DNA of 64,000 nt, from contig OZ345352.1 of assembly GCA_977006965.1 (NCBI GenBank), forward strand, positions 1,364,001 to 1,428,000. The letters run 5' to 3'. The position numbers were made by a program, and so were the translations under genes. This document shows positions 42,907 through 53,096 of the stretch, in pieces (the first letter of the stretch is position 1; every line of letters begins with the position of its first letter). The stretch comes from Phymatolithon calcareum (taxonomy: Eukaryota; Rhodophyta; Florideophyceae; Hapalidiales). Below the pieces are notes generated by a model that had not been told where the DNA came from, made no database searches, and worked only from the letters and a program-made list of their open reading frames with translations.

Positions 42907-43890
42907 ATATACTGAATTGAAGACATTCTCGAAGGCAGTGGCCAAGAGAGTGGAAGATGGTCGGTGGAAATATAAATCTGAAGTCGAGCATAAGCACACG
43001 GCCTGACAAAGAAATTTTCTGATAGTAGTCGAATGGAGTCATAAAGTAACGTCGATGGCTATTACGCGCTCCTAGTCGAGGGCGAAAATTGCTTCCGTAC
43101 AGCTGATTACCAAATGTCCATCTCACAAGTGCAATTGAAGTATCACGTGCCTGTACCTTTTAGCTTCCACTCCTTCGAACAAGCAAGTACACTTCCAGCT
43201 CGATACACTTGTTGACATGGTGCCATGCGGTAAATCAAAAATTCCTGCACTGATGAGCAACATGATTTGCTCTAACTCTCATATGAACTAGAAAGCGGCA
43301 CGACAAGAATGGATTCCAGACAGCCCTATAGATGAAGGGCAAGGGTGCAATTACAACCAATTATGTTTACAATGCATCGGGGCAATAACGATGCGTGGCC
43401 ATGTTTGCCAGTGGAATCAAAAGTCTTGCAATCCAATTGTAGGGGATTTTGGTGCTTTTCAGACTTGCGCAAGACTATAGCTCCATGGTTTGATAGGCAA
43501 TTGCAGGTCGAATACGCGGTTCAAGCTTTCGAGCCATGAAGCGAAAATCAGCAATATCATACAGCACCCCAAGAAATTTCATGTGAACCAAGGTTTCTGT
43601 CAATGCAAGGTCACAGTACTGCGGTCTGGAAGTGGGGGCTGCTAGAATGGTTCACAAAGGTGCTGCACTCGGCGATGGAACACAGTTGGTTACGATGGGG
43701 TCACGATGGGAGTGCGCAATGCATCAAACACCATAAATACTAAAGCATAGCATGCCGTCAAGGAATATGAAAAAAGATTCTTCAGCTCCTTTCCGAACTG
43801 AAGTTTTACAGCTTCGTGCTTTTATACGAAGATGGAACAGAGTACTGGAGCAGTATTTAGATAACAGTAATTGAGGAATCTTTTCTTGGT
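42907..43890. other. Upstream region of PutA, no supported gene
   Basis: Will contain the PutA promoter and 5' UTR; no clear TATA box can be singled out. No frame with recognisable content. Confidence 0.35.
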
Positions 43891-43904
43891 TCCTATATAT
43901 ACAT

Positions 43905-44165
43905 ACGTAAGACTGTGGTCATTTTTTTCAAAAATAAAACTACTCTTTTCGGGATGCACTCTTTGTTGGAGTGGCTTGACCAGAGTCGACCAAGAGGTAC
44001 GGCAATCTCCTCAGATCTTCCTACAGAAACTTGTTGCCCCCTTACTCTTCGTGCAAACCTCAGATGATGGCATACGCTCCTCCGTAGGGCAATCACATCC
44101 GATGACCCATGCGCACCGCCCCAGTTACTATGGTCTTGGAGCCACAACCGGGGGCAGCCGAGAAG
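43905..44165. repeat. 3' flank of membrane-protein gene A, duplicated at 50228-50425
   Basis: Shares with 50228-50425 the string AAAACTACTCTTTTCGGG/AAAACACTCTTTTCGGGG, CACTCTTTGTTGGAG, GATGATGGCATACGCTC, GATGACCCA.G.GC and TTACTATGGTC in order. It shows that the duplication that made genes A and B extended beyond their stop codons. Confidence 0.75.
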
Positions 44166-44669
44166 CCTAGTGGGCACGCAGTACAACGCGCTCCACTACA
44201 GGAGGTTTGCCTGCGATTATTCGAGCGGGCGAAAGCATTCTTCTGATATCCCCCACCGACCATTCATAATGTTTTGTAGCAGCAGCCAAGCTATCGCACG
44301 AATACATCTGTGCATCCTATTTCCCGGTAAGTGGTGCTTGTCCGGAAGAAGGTTTCTAAGGGTGACCTCACGGTGCCGAGAACTCTACTTCGGAGAAGGG
44401 GACACAGCTCGCCGTCGCTAGGGGTCTAGACCTGCTGACGCCGTAAAGGCAACTTCGCCGAAAATCCAGTTTATTGTCTCGAGTAAACCGCAGATCGCTC
44501 ACTAACTCTATCACTGCAGGGAGTCCTCCCGCCTGAATCGCTATCACAAAAGAATATTGGAAAGAAAAACGAGAGGAGAAAGTGCATTTTATGTGTGACG
44601 GCTACTTCGATGACTACAAAAGCCAGTTTCGCGGAGGATTATGACTCTGCCTGTCCTTGGCGATGAAAT

Positions 44670-46497
44670 TTAAACATGTACATCCCCAGTGGATATATCT
44701 GTCGGGTCAGCACTTTCCGTTCGAGGTACGGTGGTAGTTATGGTCTCCATATACTTTTCTCGTTCTTCTGCATCCACAACTTGGCATTGAAGCTCAGTAT
44801 GCTTACCCTCTTCGACAGATATGAAGAACAGCTTTGGGTTACGGTCGGCACGGCCAGCGTAGTTATCAAATGAATTGTCCGAGATCTTAGTAAGTGCTTG
44901 AGAAGGATGGACAGGGACGAAGTAGAATAGTTTGCTCAACATCATTAGTCGCTCATCGGGCTTGGGCATTCGCGAAATTGTCACGTAGATAATCTTGATG
45001 AACTGCACAAGCCATAAGTAGTTAATCCACATGAGGAAAGGAATGATGAAGCTTATCCCGACCGCGAGTTCGTAGTACCATTTCCCCAGATCAATCTCTC
45101 GATATGTGCTCACAATTTCCAATACAACGATTACTCCAACTGTCATGTGTTGCCCAGTAAAGCATAAAGCCAGTGCATATACTGAAATGAAAAGTGTCAA
45201 GACAAGAAAAGGAAAATGGCAGACAAGAATCAGCATTAAGGTCTCACCCACCGCAAAAAAGAACCCGAGTCGATCCCGCCATAGCACTTTCCCGTTCAAG
45301 GTCAGTGCGAAGTCGGTCGTACTCATCATGAAAGACAGCATTCGCTTGTGCCATGATTCTCTTCTCCGAGAATCATTCGTCTGATCAGATGTCCCGTTCG
45401 GATTGACATTGCACGTTTCATTTTCAGGAGATCGGCCCTCTCCATTCAAAGGCGAGTAACTAGTATCTGTACGCGCCGTTACTCGTCCATCGAGCAAGTA
45501 ATTATCAATGATATACTGGGACACATACTCATAGTCTTTCAGAAATAGTTGAGTCCCATCAATGTTCCCTACCTCAAAGTTGGGGGTGCGAGCATTGTCT
45601 TCATTGCCGTTAAAGCCTTTTGTGTCATTTGTATCCGCCTCATCAGGTCTCTGAGTTTCTTTAGCGTCGCCTCCTTGTTGAAAAGCCAGCTCTGGCAGAG
45701 TTATTTTTCACGTTTTTCTTTTTGTGGTTGAAATCATCCGAAACACCCTGACAGTTTAAGAGCAACCTGATATATTGTTTAGTAAAAGTGGGAAAGATTT
45801 CGCCTTTTCCAATCTTCTTATATCTTTCTCGTAATGCGAGCACATGGAACGCCGGGAACAAAAAGAGAAAGGACAGCGCCAACAAGTAACCAAGAAGATC
45901 TGGCAGCACGGGACGCAGCTGGGATCCCCGAAGCTCGAAGTAGTTGTACTTCAACAGATCTCGCCAGATCCAAGCACGCGTCAAAGTATGTCCTTGCAAA
46001 AGCGTAATCTCGCTTGAGAGAACGAGCAGAGAGCTTGTCAAAAAGATTGCTGCTTGACCTCTTAATTTCGGAACCCAGCGAATGCAAAGATAAACAACAA
46101 ACAACAGAACCCCTTCCCATGCGGAGCTCATCACCACCCACGTCCAAGCATTGAGAATCTTCCAGCCCCTACCCGAAGTCTTTGTCGGCAGCCAAGCTCT
46201 GGTATGCCCAGAACTTTGGTCCGATATTGCCCCTTCTGTTGATAGCACTTCTTGTGGTGATTTTGACTTGGAGGCTTGTATCTCACATGCGTCCTTTCGT
46301 TGCAGATCTCCCCCAGCTCCTGCGCTTTGACCGGAAACTTCACGTCGTTTTCCAACCACTTGCACCTCGTCATCAGACAATTTCCGCTTTTTTGAAAGTC
46401 GCCGAACATCGGAATGGGCAGTAATTGCGGAATCATTTCGCATCTCGTCTGCTAGCACCGATGGAAAAGGTCTATGACATGACCTGTCGTCATCCAT
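44670..46497 (-). pseudogene. Multi-pass membrane protein, copy A (frame broken or unspliced)
   Basis: The N-terminal half starts at ATG 46497 (MDDDRSCHRPFPSV): a hydrophilic, Ser/Lys-rich region, then three membrane segments (AWEGVLLFVVYLCIRWV, AAIFLTSSLLVLSSEI, LLGYLLALSFLFLFPAF). It stops at 45661. The C-terminal half, in another frame open from about 45712, carries YIIDNYLLDG, more membrane segments (LMLILVCHFPFLVLTLFISV, FIIPFLMWINYLWLVQFIKI) and the soluble tail SDNSFDNYAGRADRNPKLFF. Paralog B is continuous over this junction, so here there is either a frameshift or a very short intron that I could not define. No known family. Function unknown. Confidence 0.6.
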
Positions 46498-46770
46498 TTT
46501 AGACTCGGCTCTCAGCAGCACAACATCGTCAGACCCAAGCGCTGCAATTGAATCCTCGAAACGGGGGGAAATGGATTTGAAGTTTTTGTTCAGTCCTTTC
46601 CTCTCGTCTCCGCGTATCTTGATTGATGTTCAACAGAAAGAATCAAAGAAAAGCCAGAATCAAAAGTCATGAATCGAGGATGAATCAAGAAAGAGTCTGT
46701 AAGGAAAAAAACATCAGTAAGAACAAAAACAAACGGAAAAATCGATGATAAAGTAGATATCATAAGCTAG

Positions 46771-46840
46771 AAAGGTGCCGACTTGCCTTCAATTGGGACA
46801 CATGGTACCTTCTCAATAAAATCCACTTAATTACGATTGA
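46771..46840 (+). mobile_element. LINE 3'-tail copy
   Basis: AAAGGTGCCGACTTGCC...GGGACACATGGTACCTTCTC AATAAAATCCACTTAATTACGA matches the 3' end of the 19075-20900 LINE. Only the tail is present (extreme 5' truncation) or it is a SINE using that tail. Confidence 0.65.
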
Positions 46841-46844
46841 CGTT

Positions 46845-46930
46845 CAGCGGGGAAGCACAACAGCATTTGGACCCAAAGAAACCATATAGTTGTCGGGGCA
46901 AAATGCTGCTGTACTCCCGCAGTGTTTGGA
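46845..46930. repeat. Relic related to the 457-1340 hAT element
   Basis: Shares GGACCCAAAGAAACCATATAG and TTGTCGGGGCAAAATGCTG with 1110-1160 of the hAT element (GGGCCCAAATAAACAATATAA, CGTCGGGCCAAAATGCTG) in the same order. About 80 bp only. Confidence 0.5.
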
Positions 46931-47855
46931 ATGAGCATCGATACTGTCGATATCAACGAATATCTGATTTATCAACCTCATTTTGGCGGTATGACATAGT
47001 ATCAAGATTTTCAATCCGATATCAACTACTGTAATGCCGAAATTCGTGTACAAAAATACAAAAAAGATCCGTTCAAGACCAAAATCTTCCGAAAACTGTG
47101 AAAAATGATCATTTTTCGATTAGTACAACTAGACATGAACACCCCGATCAGGCCCCTTCCCGAATAAAGCACTCTGAGGGCCTCATTTTCCTAGAGAGGC
47201 CCTCTCCTTTCGCATTTTCTTGGATCCTGCGCGAGGGCTTATGATAAATTGTACACGTGTGTCACAATTACGCGCTGGTGTAATGTCCAATTGTGTGCCA
47301 CATGTACATTTTATCATAAATTTTCTATTTGAGCTCAAATATGCCCTTCCAAGGGCTTCAAATAGCCCTCTTTCTGTTCGGTTTTCTGGAGGCCCTCTCA
47401 GGCCCTCTCCGAAGTCCCAGCGCTGGAAAGAGGGCATGCCGTACCCCTCTCGAGGTCCGTTCGGGTTGTCCATGCCTAAGTACAAATCGAGAAAATAAAA
47501 ACACTTTTTTAAAAGGCGAAACGGTGTAAAATTTTACACTCTGAATAAGGTTTTTGAAAACCTATCTTTCAAAATTGCAGTCGTCATAGACCCAAAATAG
47601 TTGATATGCAGTGGCTATATCATCGAAAATTGAAATATCAGTAATCAGTACTTTGTCATATCGCACTGATATTCTGTCATACATTTGATATAGTATCAGG
47701 CTTCCCGGAGCAATATCAAAAGTGACATCAACTTTAAAAAAATTAGGTTGATGCACATTCCTAGAGTCTCTGTGATGGGAGCCCCTCAATTGAGGGCAGA
47801 AGTTTCATAATAAGAACGCTTTTGGTTGTGCAGGTCGATCGCCGTCACATAGACA
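46931..47855. other. Intergenic stretch with an inverted repeat
   Basis: An inverted repeat with arms of about 33 bp lies at 47240-47325: TTATGATAAATTGTACACGT and its near-complement ACATGTACATTTTATCATAA around a 15-20 bp centre. GAGGCCCTCTC motifs in both orientations surround it (47155-47210, 47385-47410), giving a larger foldback outline. No gene seen. Confidence 0.5.
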
Positions 47856-48119
47856 CTAGGCTACATCGTCAGGACTCGAGGAAGCAGAGGGCTCCTCTCT
47901 TATCCTCAGACCTTCGCCCGGTAAAGATGTCGTGGAGGGGGACGGTGCAGATCTGGAGGAGCTGCCACCCATCTTTGCGACGCACCGCAAGAGACTCGAC
48001 TTGTTCTCGATATACTTTCCGACGTCGCTGAGAGGTTTACCAACCGTCTTCCCACAGAAATAGCCTGCGCATGGAATACTATGCACAGCATTTCTGTACC
48101 ACATGATATGATCTCTCAT
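47856..48119 (-). pseudogene. 5' fragment of a third membrane-protein copy (copy C)
   Basis: The frame reads GKTVGKPLSDVGKYIENKSS then LLRCVAKMGGSSSRSAPSPS and TTSLPG. This aligns without gaps to the region around the start of gene B (GKTANKPLGDFRRHIAADKN, FLHCIAKMDASPSRPAPSHP, TASLP). Similarity ends after that and a stop follows. The alignment extends upstream of the ATG of gene B, hinting that the ancestral protein or an upstream exon was longer. Copy C has lost all membrane segments. Confidence 0.6.
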
Positions 48120-48327
48120 GTGTTATTGAAATTTGCTGTTAGATGCGGAACTAAAATATGTAAAGCAAGTCCTCAACTGCACTTGTTGGAGAGATTTTGC
48201 AATCGTCAACTGCAGGAAGGGTTTGAGGATTGCAAAAGAGATGCCGATGGTTGACTAGAGGGGATGTTTATTGAGGCTATCTCGGCCTCCATTTGTTCCC
48301 GAATCCAAAACCATTCGGCTCCAGCGC

Positions 48328-48549
48328 TCAAGTTGTCGTCAGGCATACTACATCGGTAGCCTGAAAATTTCGGGCCGAATAGCATACTCGGGGATCCTGC
48401 ATTCTGCACATCGTCAAAATGTTCATGGGCAAGCTTGCGAACAATACATGTCCAGACACATTTCCACAAAAGTAGCAGTCAAGCGTCCCGATTAGAAGAA
48501 TGTGCGACAGGGTGAGAACGGCGCGAAGCATGAAAATGGAACTCGGCAT
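48328..48549 (-). CDS. Small open frame with signal-peptide-like start
   Basis: 73 aa from an ATG at 48549: MPSSIFMLRAVLTLSHILLI GTLDCYFCG is a plausible secretion signal followed by a short Cys-containing peptide. A second overlapping frame (48206-48469) looks equally protein-like (SAGAEWFWIREQMEAEI), so a spliced gene is possible. No family recognised; could be chance. Confidence 0.25.
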   Translation of the reverse strand: MPSSIFMLRAVLTLSHILLIGTLDCYFCGNVSGHVLFASLPMNILTMCRMQDPRVCYSARNFQATDVVCLTTT

Positions 48550-48807
48550 TTCGCGAGCGGTAGAGCAATACGAAAAAGCGCAAGGCCGTAATACTAGTAG
48601 AGCAGCAATTTGTAGCGGGGCGCTGAGTGATGGCGGGCAGTAATGCCACGTAGTTGCAGTTCGAAGAACCGGTCAGTGCATGAAAGTGCGCAAGCTATGG
48701 GGCGGCAAAGCATGAGCGCGGTCCAACAAAAGAAATTGACCATTCCATTCATTTCGCAGCCTCAATGAACGTCACGGCAGAACCACAACATGAACCCATA
48801 TATTGAC

Positions 48808-49515
48808 TTATTCAACACTCGTCTTCTTCAACAGCGTCCGCAATGCGTAATGAAATACCGCATTCACAACAGCCGAAACCGTAACTCGCCCGGACTTCAC
48901 CCACGCCAATCCGCAACTAGCGCCAAACACAGACGCTGTGATGGCAAACCGCCAATTTGGCGCCCTGAACCCATGTTTATCTCGTCTGACATGAGCGAGA
49001 CCGAACGCAAGGCTCGATAAAGCGATCGCGGCGGGTACTTTACCGCCAAGCCACTGCAACGTTAAATTGAGCAGCACGCCTCTAAACAGGACGTCCTCAC
49101 ACAGACCGCTTAGGTAAAGTCCGGCGCAAATGGCAAGTTCGCGAGATGCATCCAGCCTTCTCGGCCGCTCGTACGCAGCGAAACCAACAAGACGCGCAAC
49201 AGCCAGTCCGGATGTGAGCGCGAGTATGACGCAAGCAATAACGTCCGCAACGTCGCCGAATTCGCCGCGGAAGGTGAAGCCGACGGAACGGTCCAGCGGG
49301 GCAATGACCGTAAACGAATTGAGCGTCACCAAAGCGGCAGACAGACCACTCCCTGCAGTAACGCTGCCCGTCGCTGACAAACATGAAGGCAGTAGCCCTA
49401 GCGCAAGCGGGATGTGAAGCAGTGCAGCGGAGATAGCGTGGCCGTGCAGCACTGAATCTTTTCGCTTTTCCTGCGCGGCGACGCGCGCGGGGGAGCTTGC
49501 AAAGTCCCTAGTCAT
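48808..49515 (-). CDS. CPBP/CAAX-protease-like membrane protein
   Basis: 235 aa from ATG 49515. Several membrane helices (residues about 25-50, 55-72, 88-112, 125-155, 160-175, 190-205). CPBP (Abi/CAAX prenyl protease) motifs: C139-E140-D141-VLF-R145 for the usual EExxxR, and F171GLAH175 for FxxxH. The third motif, normally HxxxN, appears as N218AVFH222, the two residues exchanged, so activity is uncertain. Family members are intramembrane proteases acting on prenylated proteins or with unknown roles, often plastid-located in algae. The first dozen codons (TRDFASSPARVAA) lie in a tandem GC-rich repeat, so the start may be younger than the core; no downstream ATG precedes the first helix. Confidence 0.68.
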   Translation of the reverse strand: MTRDFASSPARVAAQEKRKDSVLHGHAISAALLHIPLALGLLPSCLSATGSVTAGSGLSAALVTLNSFTVIAPLDRSVGFTFRGEFGDVADVIACVILALTSGLAVARLVGFAAYERPRRLDASRELAICAGLYLSGLCEDVLFRGVLLNLTLQWLGGKVPAAIALSSLAFGLAHVRRDKHGFRAPNWRFAITASVFGASCGLAWVKSGRVTVSAVVNAVFHYALRTLLKKTSVE

Positions 49516-49880
49516 CTCTGCGCCGAAGCGCCATGGGTGAGTTTATCGACTTCCCGAGTCTGCCGTGCCGCGCGGCGATCCACGCCGGGGAATTACTGAC
49601 GTCCCCAGTCTTGTCTGCGCCGGAGCACCTTGGGCGAGTTTAGCGATCTTCCGGATCTTCCTTGCCGCGCATCTCTTCGGGACTTACTCTCGCTTGGCCT
49701 GCCCGCCGATCCGCGCGGGGGAGTTTGCGACGTCCCTAGTCGTCTCTGCGCCGAGGCACCATGGGTGAGTTTACCGACTTTCCGAGTCTGCCGTGCCGCG
49801 CCGCGATCCACGCGGGGGGATACTGACGTCCCCAGTCTTGTCTGCGCCGGAGCGCCTTCGGCGCGTTAGCAACATCCGGC
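49475..49880. repeat. GC-rich minisatellite, 228-bp higher-order period
   Basis: CTCTGCGCCGAAGCGCCATGG at 49513 recurs at 49741 (CTCTGCGCCGAGGCACCATGG); CTTGTCTGCGCCGGAGC at 49610 recurs at 49837. Each half contains GATCC.CGC.GGGG.A and GACGTCCC.AGT. So about four subunits of about 100-130 bp are arranged A-B-A-B with a 227-228 bp period. It sits over the start and immediate upstream region of the CPBP gene and contains GAGTTTA/GACGTC motifs at each unit. Confidence 0.8.
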
Positions 49881-50104
49881 GTCCCTTAAAATGCTGAGAG
49901 GGACAAAGCCAAAAGGACTGATGCATTTATGATATATGCATCGATGATCCAGCCCGTGCCCAGATGGCAAGATACGAAATGCTGAGTTCAGATCTGACAA
50001 ATTCCAGCCCAATTCGAGGTTTTGTACGAATATCAAACAGACAATAAGGTTAGGACAAGAGCGTTATATTGATGAGCAGCAATTGAAGAACCGTTTCTTG
50101 TCCA

Positions 50105-50215
50105 TTCGTAAGTGTCCGCAGATGCGTTGGTAACTTTTTTTCAAGAACTTTTTAAAAAAAAGGTTCTTCGATTTTTATTTAAAAATAAAAATCTACTTTC
50201 TTCTTCTGCTTCTCC
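50105..50215 (+). mobile_element. CTT-tail retroposon 3' end
   Basis: GTCCGCAGATGCGTTGGTAA followed by a T-rich stretch and CTACTTTCTTCTTCTGCTTC. A partly duplicated TTTTTTTAAAAA segment separates the two parts. Lies in the 3' flank of gene B. Confidence 0.5.
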
Positions 50216-50474
50216 ACTTATGATATCCGTTCGTAAGACAGTGGTGCTTTTTTACAAAATTAAAACACTCTTTTCGGGGAGCACTCTTTGTTGGAGCAGC
50301 ACAACCAAAACGACCAGGAGGTACGACAATCTTCTCCCCCAATGATGGCATACGCTCACAGTCGATGACCCACGTGCGCCACCACCCGTTACTATGGTCC
50401 CACAACCGGTGGCAGCCAAGAAGTGACCACACGCGACAACGTTCTGGCGCCGATCGAAGTTGCCTGAGTCGGCC

Positions 50475-52178
50475 TTAGACGACCATGGCCGGCCCAAAGT
50501 CGACTTCCGAATGTACTTGACGCGGCCCTGATGTATCTGCAGCGGTAGCACTCTCAGCTCCAGGTGCGGTGGTTGTTATTGTCGCCCTGTAGCTTTCTCC
50601 TTTTTCTACATCCACAACACGGCATTGAAGCTTAGTGGCTTCATCCCATTCGACAGATATGAAGAACAGCTTTGGGTTCCGGTCGGCGCGGCCAGCGTAG
50701 TTATCAAATGAATTGTCCGAGATCTTAGTAAGTGCTTGAGAAGGATTGACAGGGACCGCGTAAAATAGTTCGCTCAACTTTTTTAGTCGCCCATTGGACT
50801 CAGGCATTTGCGAAATTGTCACGAAGACAAACTTGATGAACTGCAAAAGCCACAAGTAGTTGATCCACAAGAATAAAGGAATGATGAAGCATATCCCGAT
50901 CGCGGCTTCGTAGAACCCTTTGCCGAGATCAATCTCTAGATTTGAGGTTACAATTTCCAATGCAACGATTACGCCAACTGTGATGTGCTGCCCAGTAAAG
51001 AATAAAACCAGTGCATATACAGCACTGAAAAGTATCGTGCCAAGCAAAAACGGAAAGCATGCAAGAATCACGAGCGTGTTCTGAACCACCGCAAGATAGA
51101 ACCCGAGTAGATCCCACCATGGCGATTTCCGTTGCAGGGTCGCGAACTCGACACAAACGTTGATGAACGACAGCACTCGCCTCTGCCATGGTTCTGTCCT
51201 CCGAGGATGATTGGTCCTATCAGACGTACCGTTCGGAATGACATCGCTCCTTACGTTCTCATTTGCGCGGTTCTCTCCATTCGAAGTCGAGTCACTAGTC
51301 GCTCGGCGAGGCGTGAGCAAGTAATTTTCAATGATATACTTGCACACAGGCTCATAGGTTTGGAAGGCCAGTCGGTACAAAAGACTGGCCGGACTAGACT
51401 CATGATTGGTCCTATCAGACGAACCGTTCGGATTGACATCGCTCCTTACGTTCTCATTTGCGCGGTCCTCTGCATTCGAAGTCAAGACACTAATCGCTCG
51501 GCGAAGCGCGAGCAAGTAATTTTCAATGATATACGTGTACACAGGGCAGATTCGCACGGCCAGTCGGTACAAAAGACTGTCCGGACTAGACTCGCCATTC
51601 CCATTTCCCTCGCCGCCATCTTGTGGTGCATCTGACGATAGTTGAGTCCCATGTCTGTTCCTTCTGCTTGCTTCGAACGTCTTATATCTTTCTCCTAAAA
51701 CGAGCACATGGAACGCCGGTGATACGAAGAGAAAAGACAGAGCCAACAAGAAACCAAGAAGATCTGGCAGCAAGGAACGCAGCTGGGATCCTTGAATCTC
51801 GAAGTGGTTTTCATGCACCAGATCTCGCCAGATCCAAGCACGTGTTAAAGTATGTCCGAGCAAAAGCATAATCTCTTTTGTGAGCACAAGCAGAGAGCTG
51901 GTCAAAAGGATTACTGCCTGACCTCTTAATTTCGGAACCCAGCGAATGCCAAGATAAGCAACAAACAAGAGAACCCCTTCCCATGCAGTGCTCATCACCA
52001 CCGAACTCCAAGCATTGACAATCCCCCAGAGCTTACGCGACATCTCTGTAGGAAGCTGATCTCCCCCAGCTTCTCTGTTTTGAGCAGAAAGTTCAGGCCG
52101 ATTTCTAGGTAATTGATTGTCTTCAGGTAAAGATGCCGTGGGGTGGGAAGGTGCAGGCCTGGAGGGGCTGGCATCCAT
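50475..52178 (-). CDS. Multi-pass membrane protein, copy B
   Basis: 567 aa from ATG 52178 (MDASPSRPAPSHPTASLP). Hydrophilic N-terminus, three membrane segments (AWEGVLLFVAYLGIRWV, AVILLTSSLLVLTKEI, LLGFLLALSFLFVSPAF), then a polar central loop, a second membrane block (VILACFPFLLGTILFSAVYA, ITVGVIVALEIV, GICFIIPLFLWINYLWLLQF) and a soluble tail with the strongly conserved SDNSFDNYAGRADRNPKLFF. The central loop holds a 65-aa tandem duplication (LLYRLA..., YIIENYLL, ANENVRSDV, NPNG.SDRTNH), where copy A has a single unit. The frame continues upstream of the ATG to a stop, matching copy C. No known family; alternative start upstream cannot be excluded. Confidence 0.72.
   Translation of the reverse strand: MDASPSRPAPSHPTASLPEDNQLPRNRPELSAQNREAGGDQLPTEMSRKLWGIVNAWSSVVMSTAWEGVLLFVAYLGIRWVPKLRGQAVILLTSSLLVLTKEIMLLLGHTLTRAWIWRDLVHENHFEIQGSQLRSLLPDLLGFLLALSFLFVSPAFHVLVLGERYKTFEASRRNRHGTQLSSDAPQDGGEGNGNGESSPDSLLYRLAVRICPVYTYIIENYLLALRRAISVLTSNAEDRANENVRSDVNPNGSSDRTNHESSPASLLYRLAFQTYEPVCKYIIENYLLTPRRATSDSTSNGENRANENVRSDVIPNGTSDRTNHPRRTEPWQRRVLSFINVCVEFATLQRKSPWWDLLGFYLAVVQNTLVILACFPFLLGTILFSAVYALVLFFTGQHITVGVIVALEIVTSNLEIDLGKGFYEAAIGICFIIPLFLWINYLWLLQFIKFVFVTISQMPESNGRLKKLSELFYAVPVNPSQALTKISDNSFDNYAGRADRNPKLFFISVEWDEATKLQCRVVDVEKGESYRATITTTAPGAESATAADTSGPRQVHSEVDFGPAMVV
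51213..51602 (-). repeat. 195-bp in-frame tandem duplication inside gene B
   Basis: GGTCCTATCAGACG.ACCGTTCGG begins at 51213 and again at 51408, period 195 bp (65 codons), and the two units remain similar to their ends. Only one unit exists in paralog A. Confidence 0.85.
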
Positions 52179-52773
52179 CTTTGCGATGCAATGCAAGAAA
52201 CTCAAGTTGTTCTTGTCCGCCGCGATATGCCTTCTGAAGTCGCCGAGCGGTTTGTTAGCCGTCTTCCCTCAGAAAGAGCCAGCGAATGCACCACGCAAGT
52301 CTGCAGCCCGAGAATCCGTGAGGGGGGGATTGTGAGGTTGACGAGTTGACGTAGCACCTGAAAAGTGTGGTTTAGCCTTGGGAGATGAACGCACCACAAG
52401 AAAATTTTTGTATTAGCCGATGGAATGGAATACGGCAGGAACTCATTACTGCGCCATACGATACCTCACTAATGAACATTTGGTATTGTACATCTCACAC
52501 GGCCCACCTATTTACCGTTCGCTACGTTTGTCACCCATGTTTGAATTTTAGGTGCTTACGTTCTTGTCCTTCATGATTTGATTTCATATCATCTTTGACA
52601 AGCTATGATATCACTGCATGTCAATCCACGTTCCTGATCTTACACTTCTGTTCCCTACACGTGCCCCATGCGCATCATGGCGTCCGCTCTACGTTGGACT
52701 TCGCGGAATGCTTCTCGGAACATGTTTTCTCATCGTCATACAACTTGTCTCTCTTCCCGTTAGCATCCGCGAT

Positions 52774-53047
52774 TGTCGTGTATGTGCGATATTTGAGGAG
52801 AGTAGACAAGCAACCGCAAGCCTTGCTTGGCGTGCAGTTACCTAGTGTCTAGTCTTTATTCCTCTACCAGAGTAGAACACGAAAAGCCGAAGAATGACCA
52901 CTATATACTTGCCCGGCGTCGTGTTCCTACACGACGCTGGCGGCAACATGAGCCAGTAGTATCAGCACTTATCAACTTCGGCTGTACAACATTACAAGGA
53001 ATCAATTACTAACAGTACAAAGGAATTACTAAAAGGTATCTTCGACA
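52774..53047 (-). repeat. 3' LTR of the Copia element
   Basis: 274 bp, TGTCG...CGACA. It is the 3' LTR because the coding strand is minus. The sequence just inside it (coding strand TTTTTGGCGAG) is only a weak polypurine tract. Confidence 0.92.
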
Positions 53048-53096
53048 CTCGCCAAAAACTAAATTGTCAGCGAAGTTGGTCTTCACCTGAGTATTG

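Noticed and set aside
42907-42999. Upstream extension of PutA to 42999
   Set aside because: That extension begins with GTG; the first in-frame ATG is at 42906 and gives a plausible transit peptide.
49513-49870. CRISPR array or coding repeat in the GC-rich tandem region
   Set aside because: Units are long (about 100-130 bp), imperfect, without unique spacers, and the context is eukaryotic. Frames in it are short and arise from the repeat.
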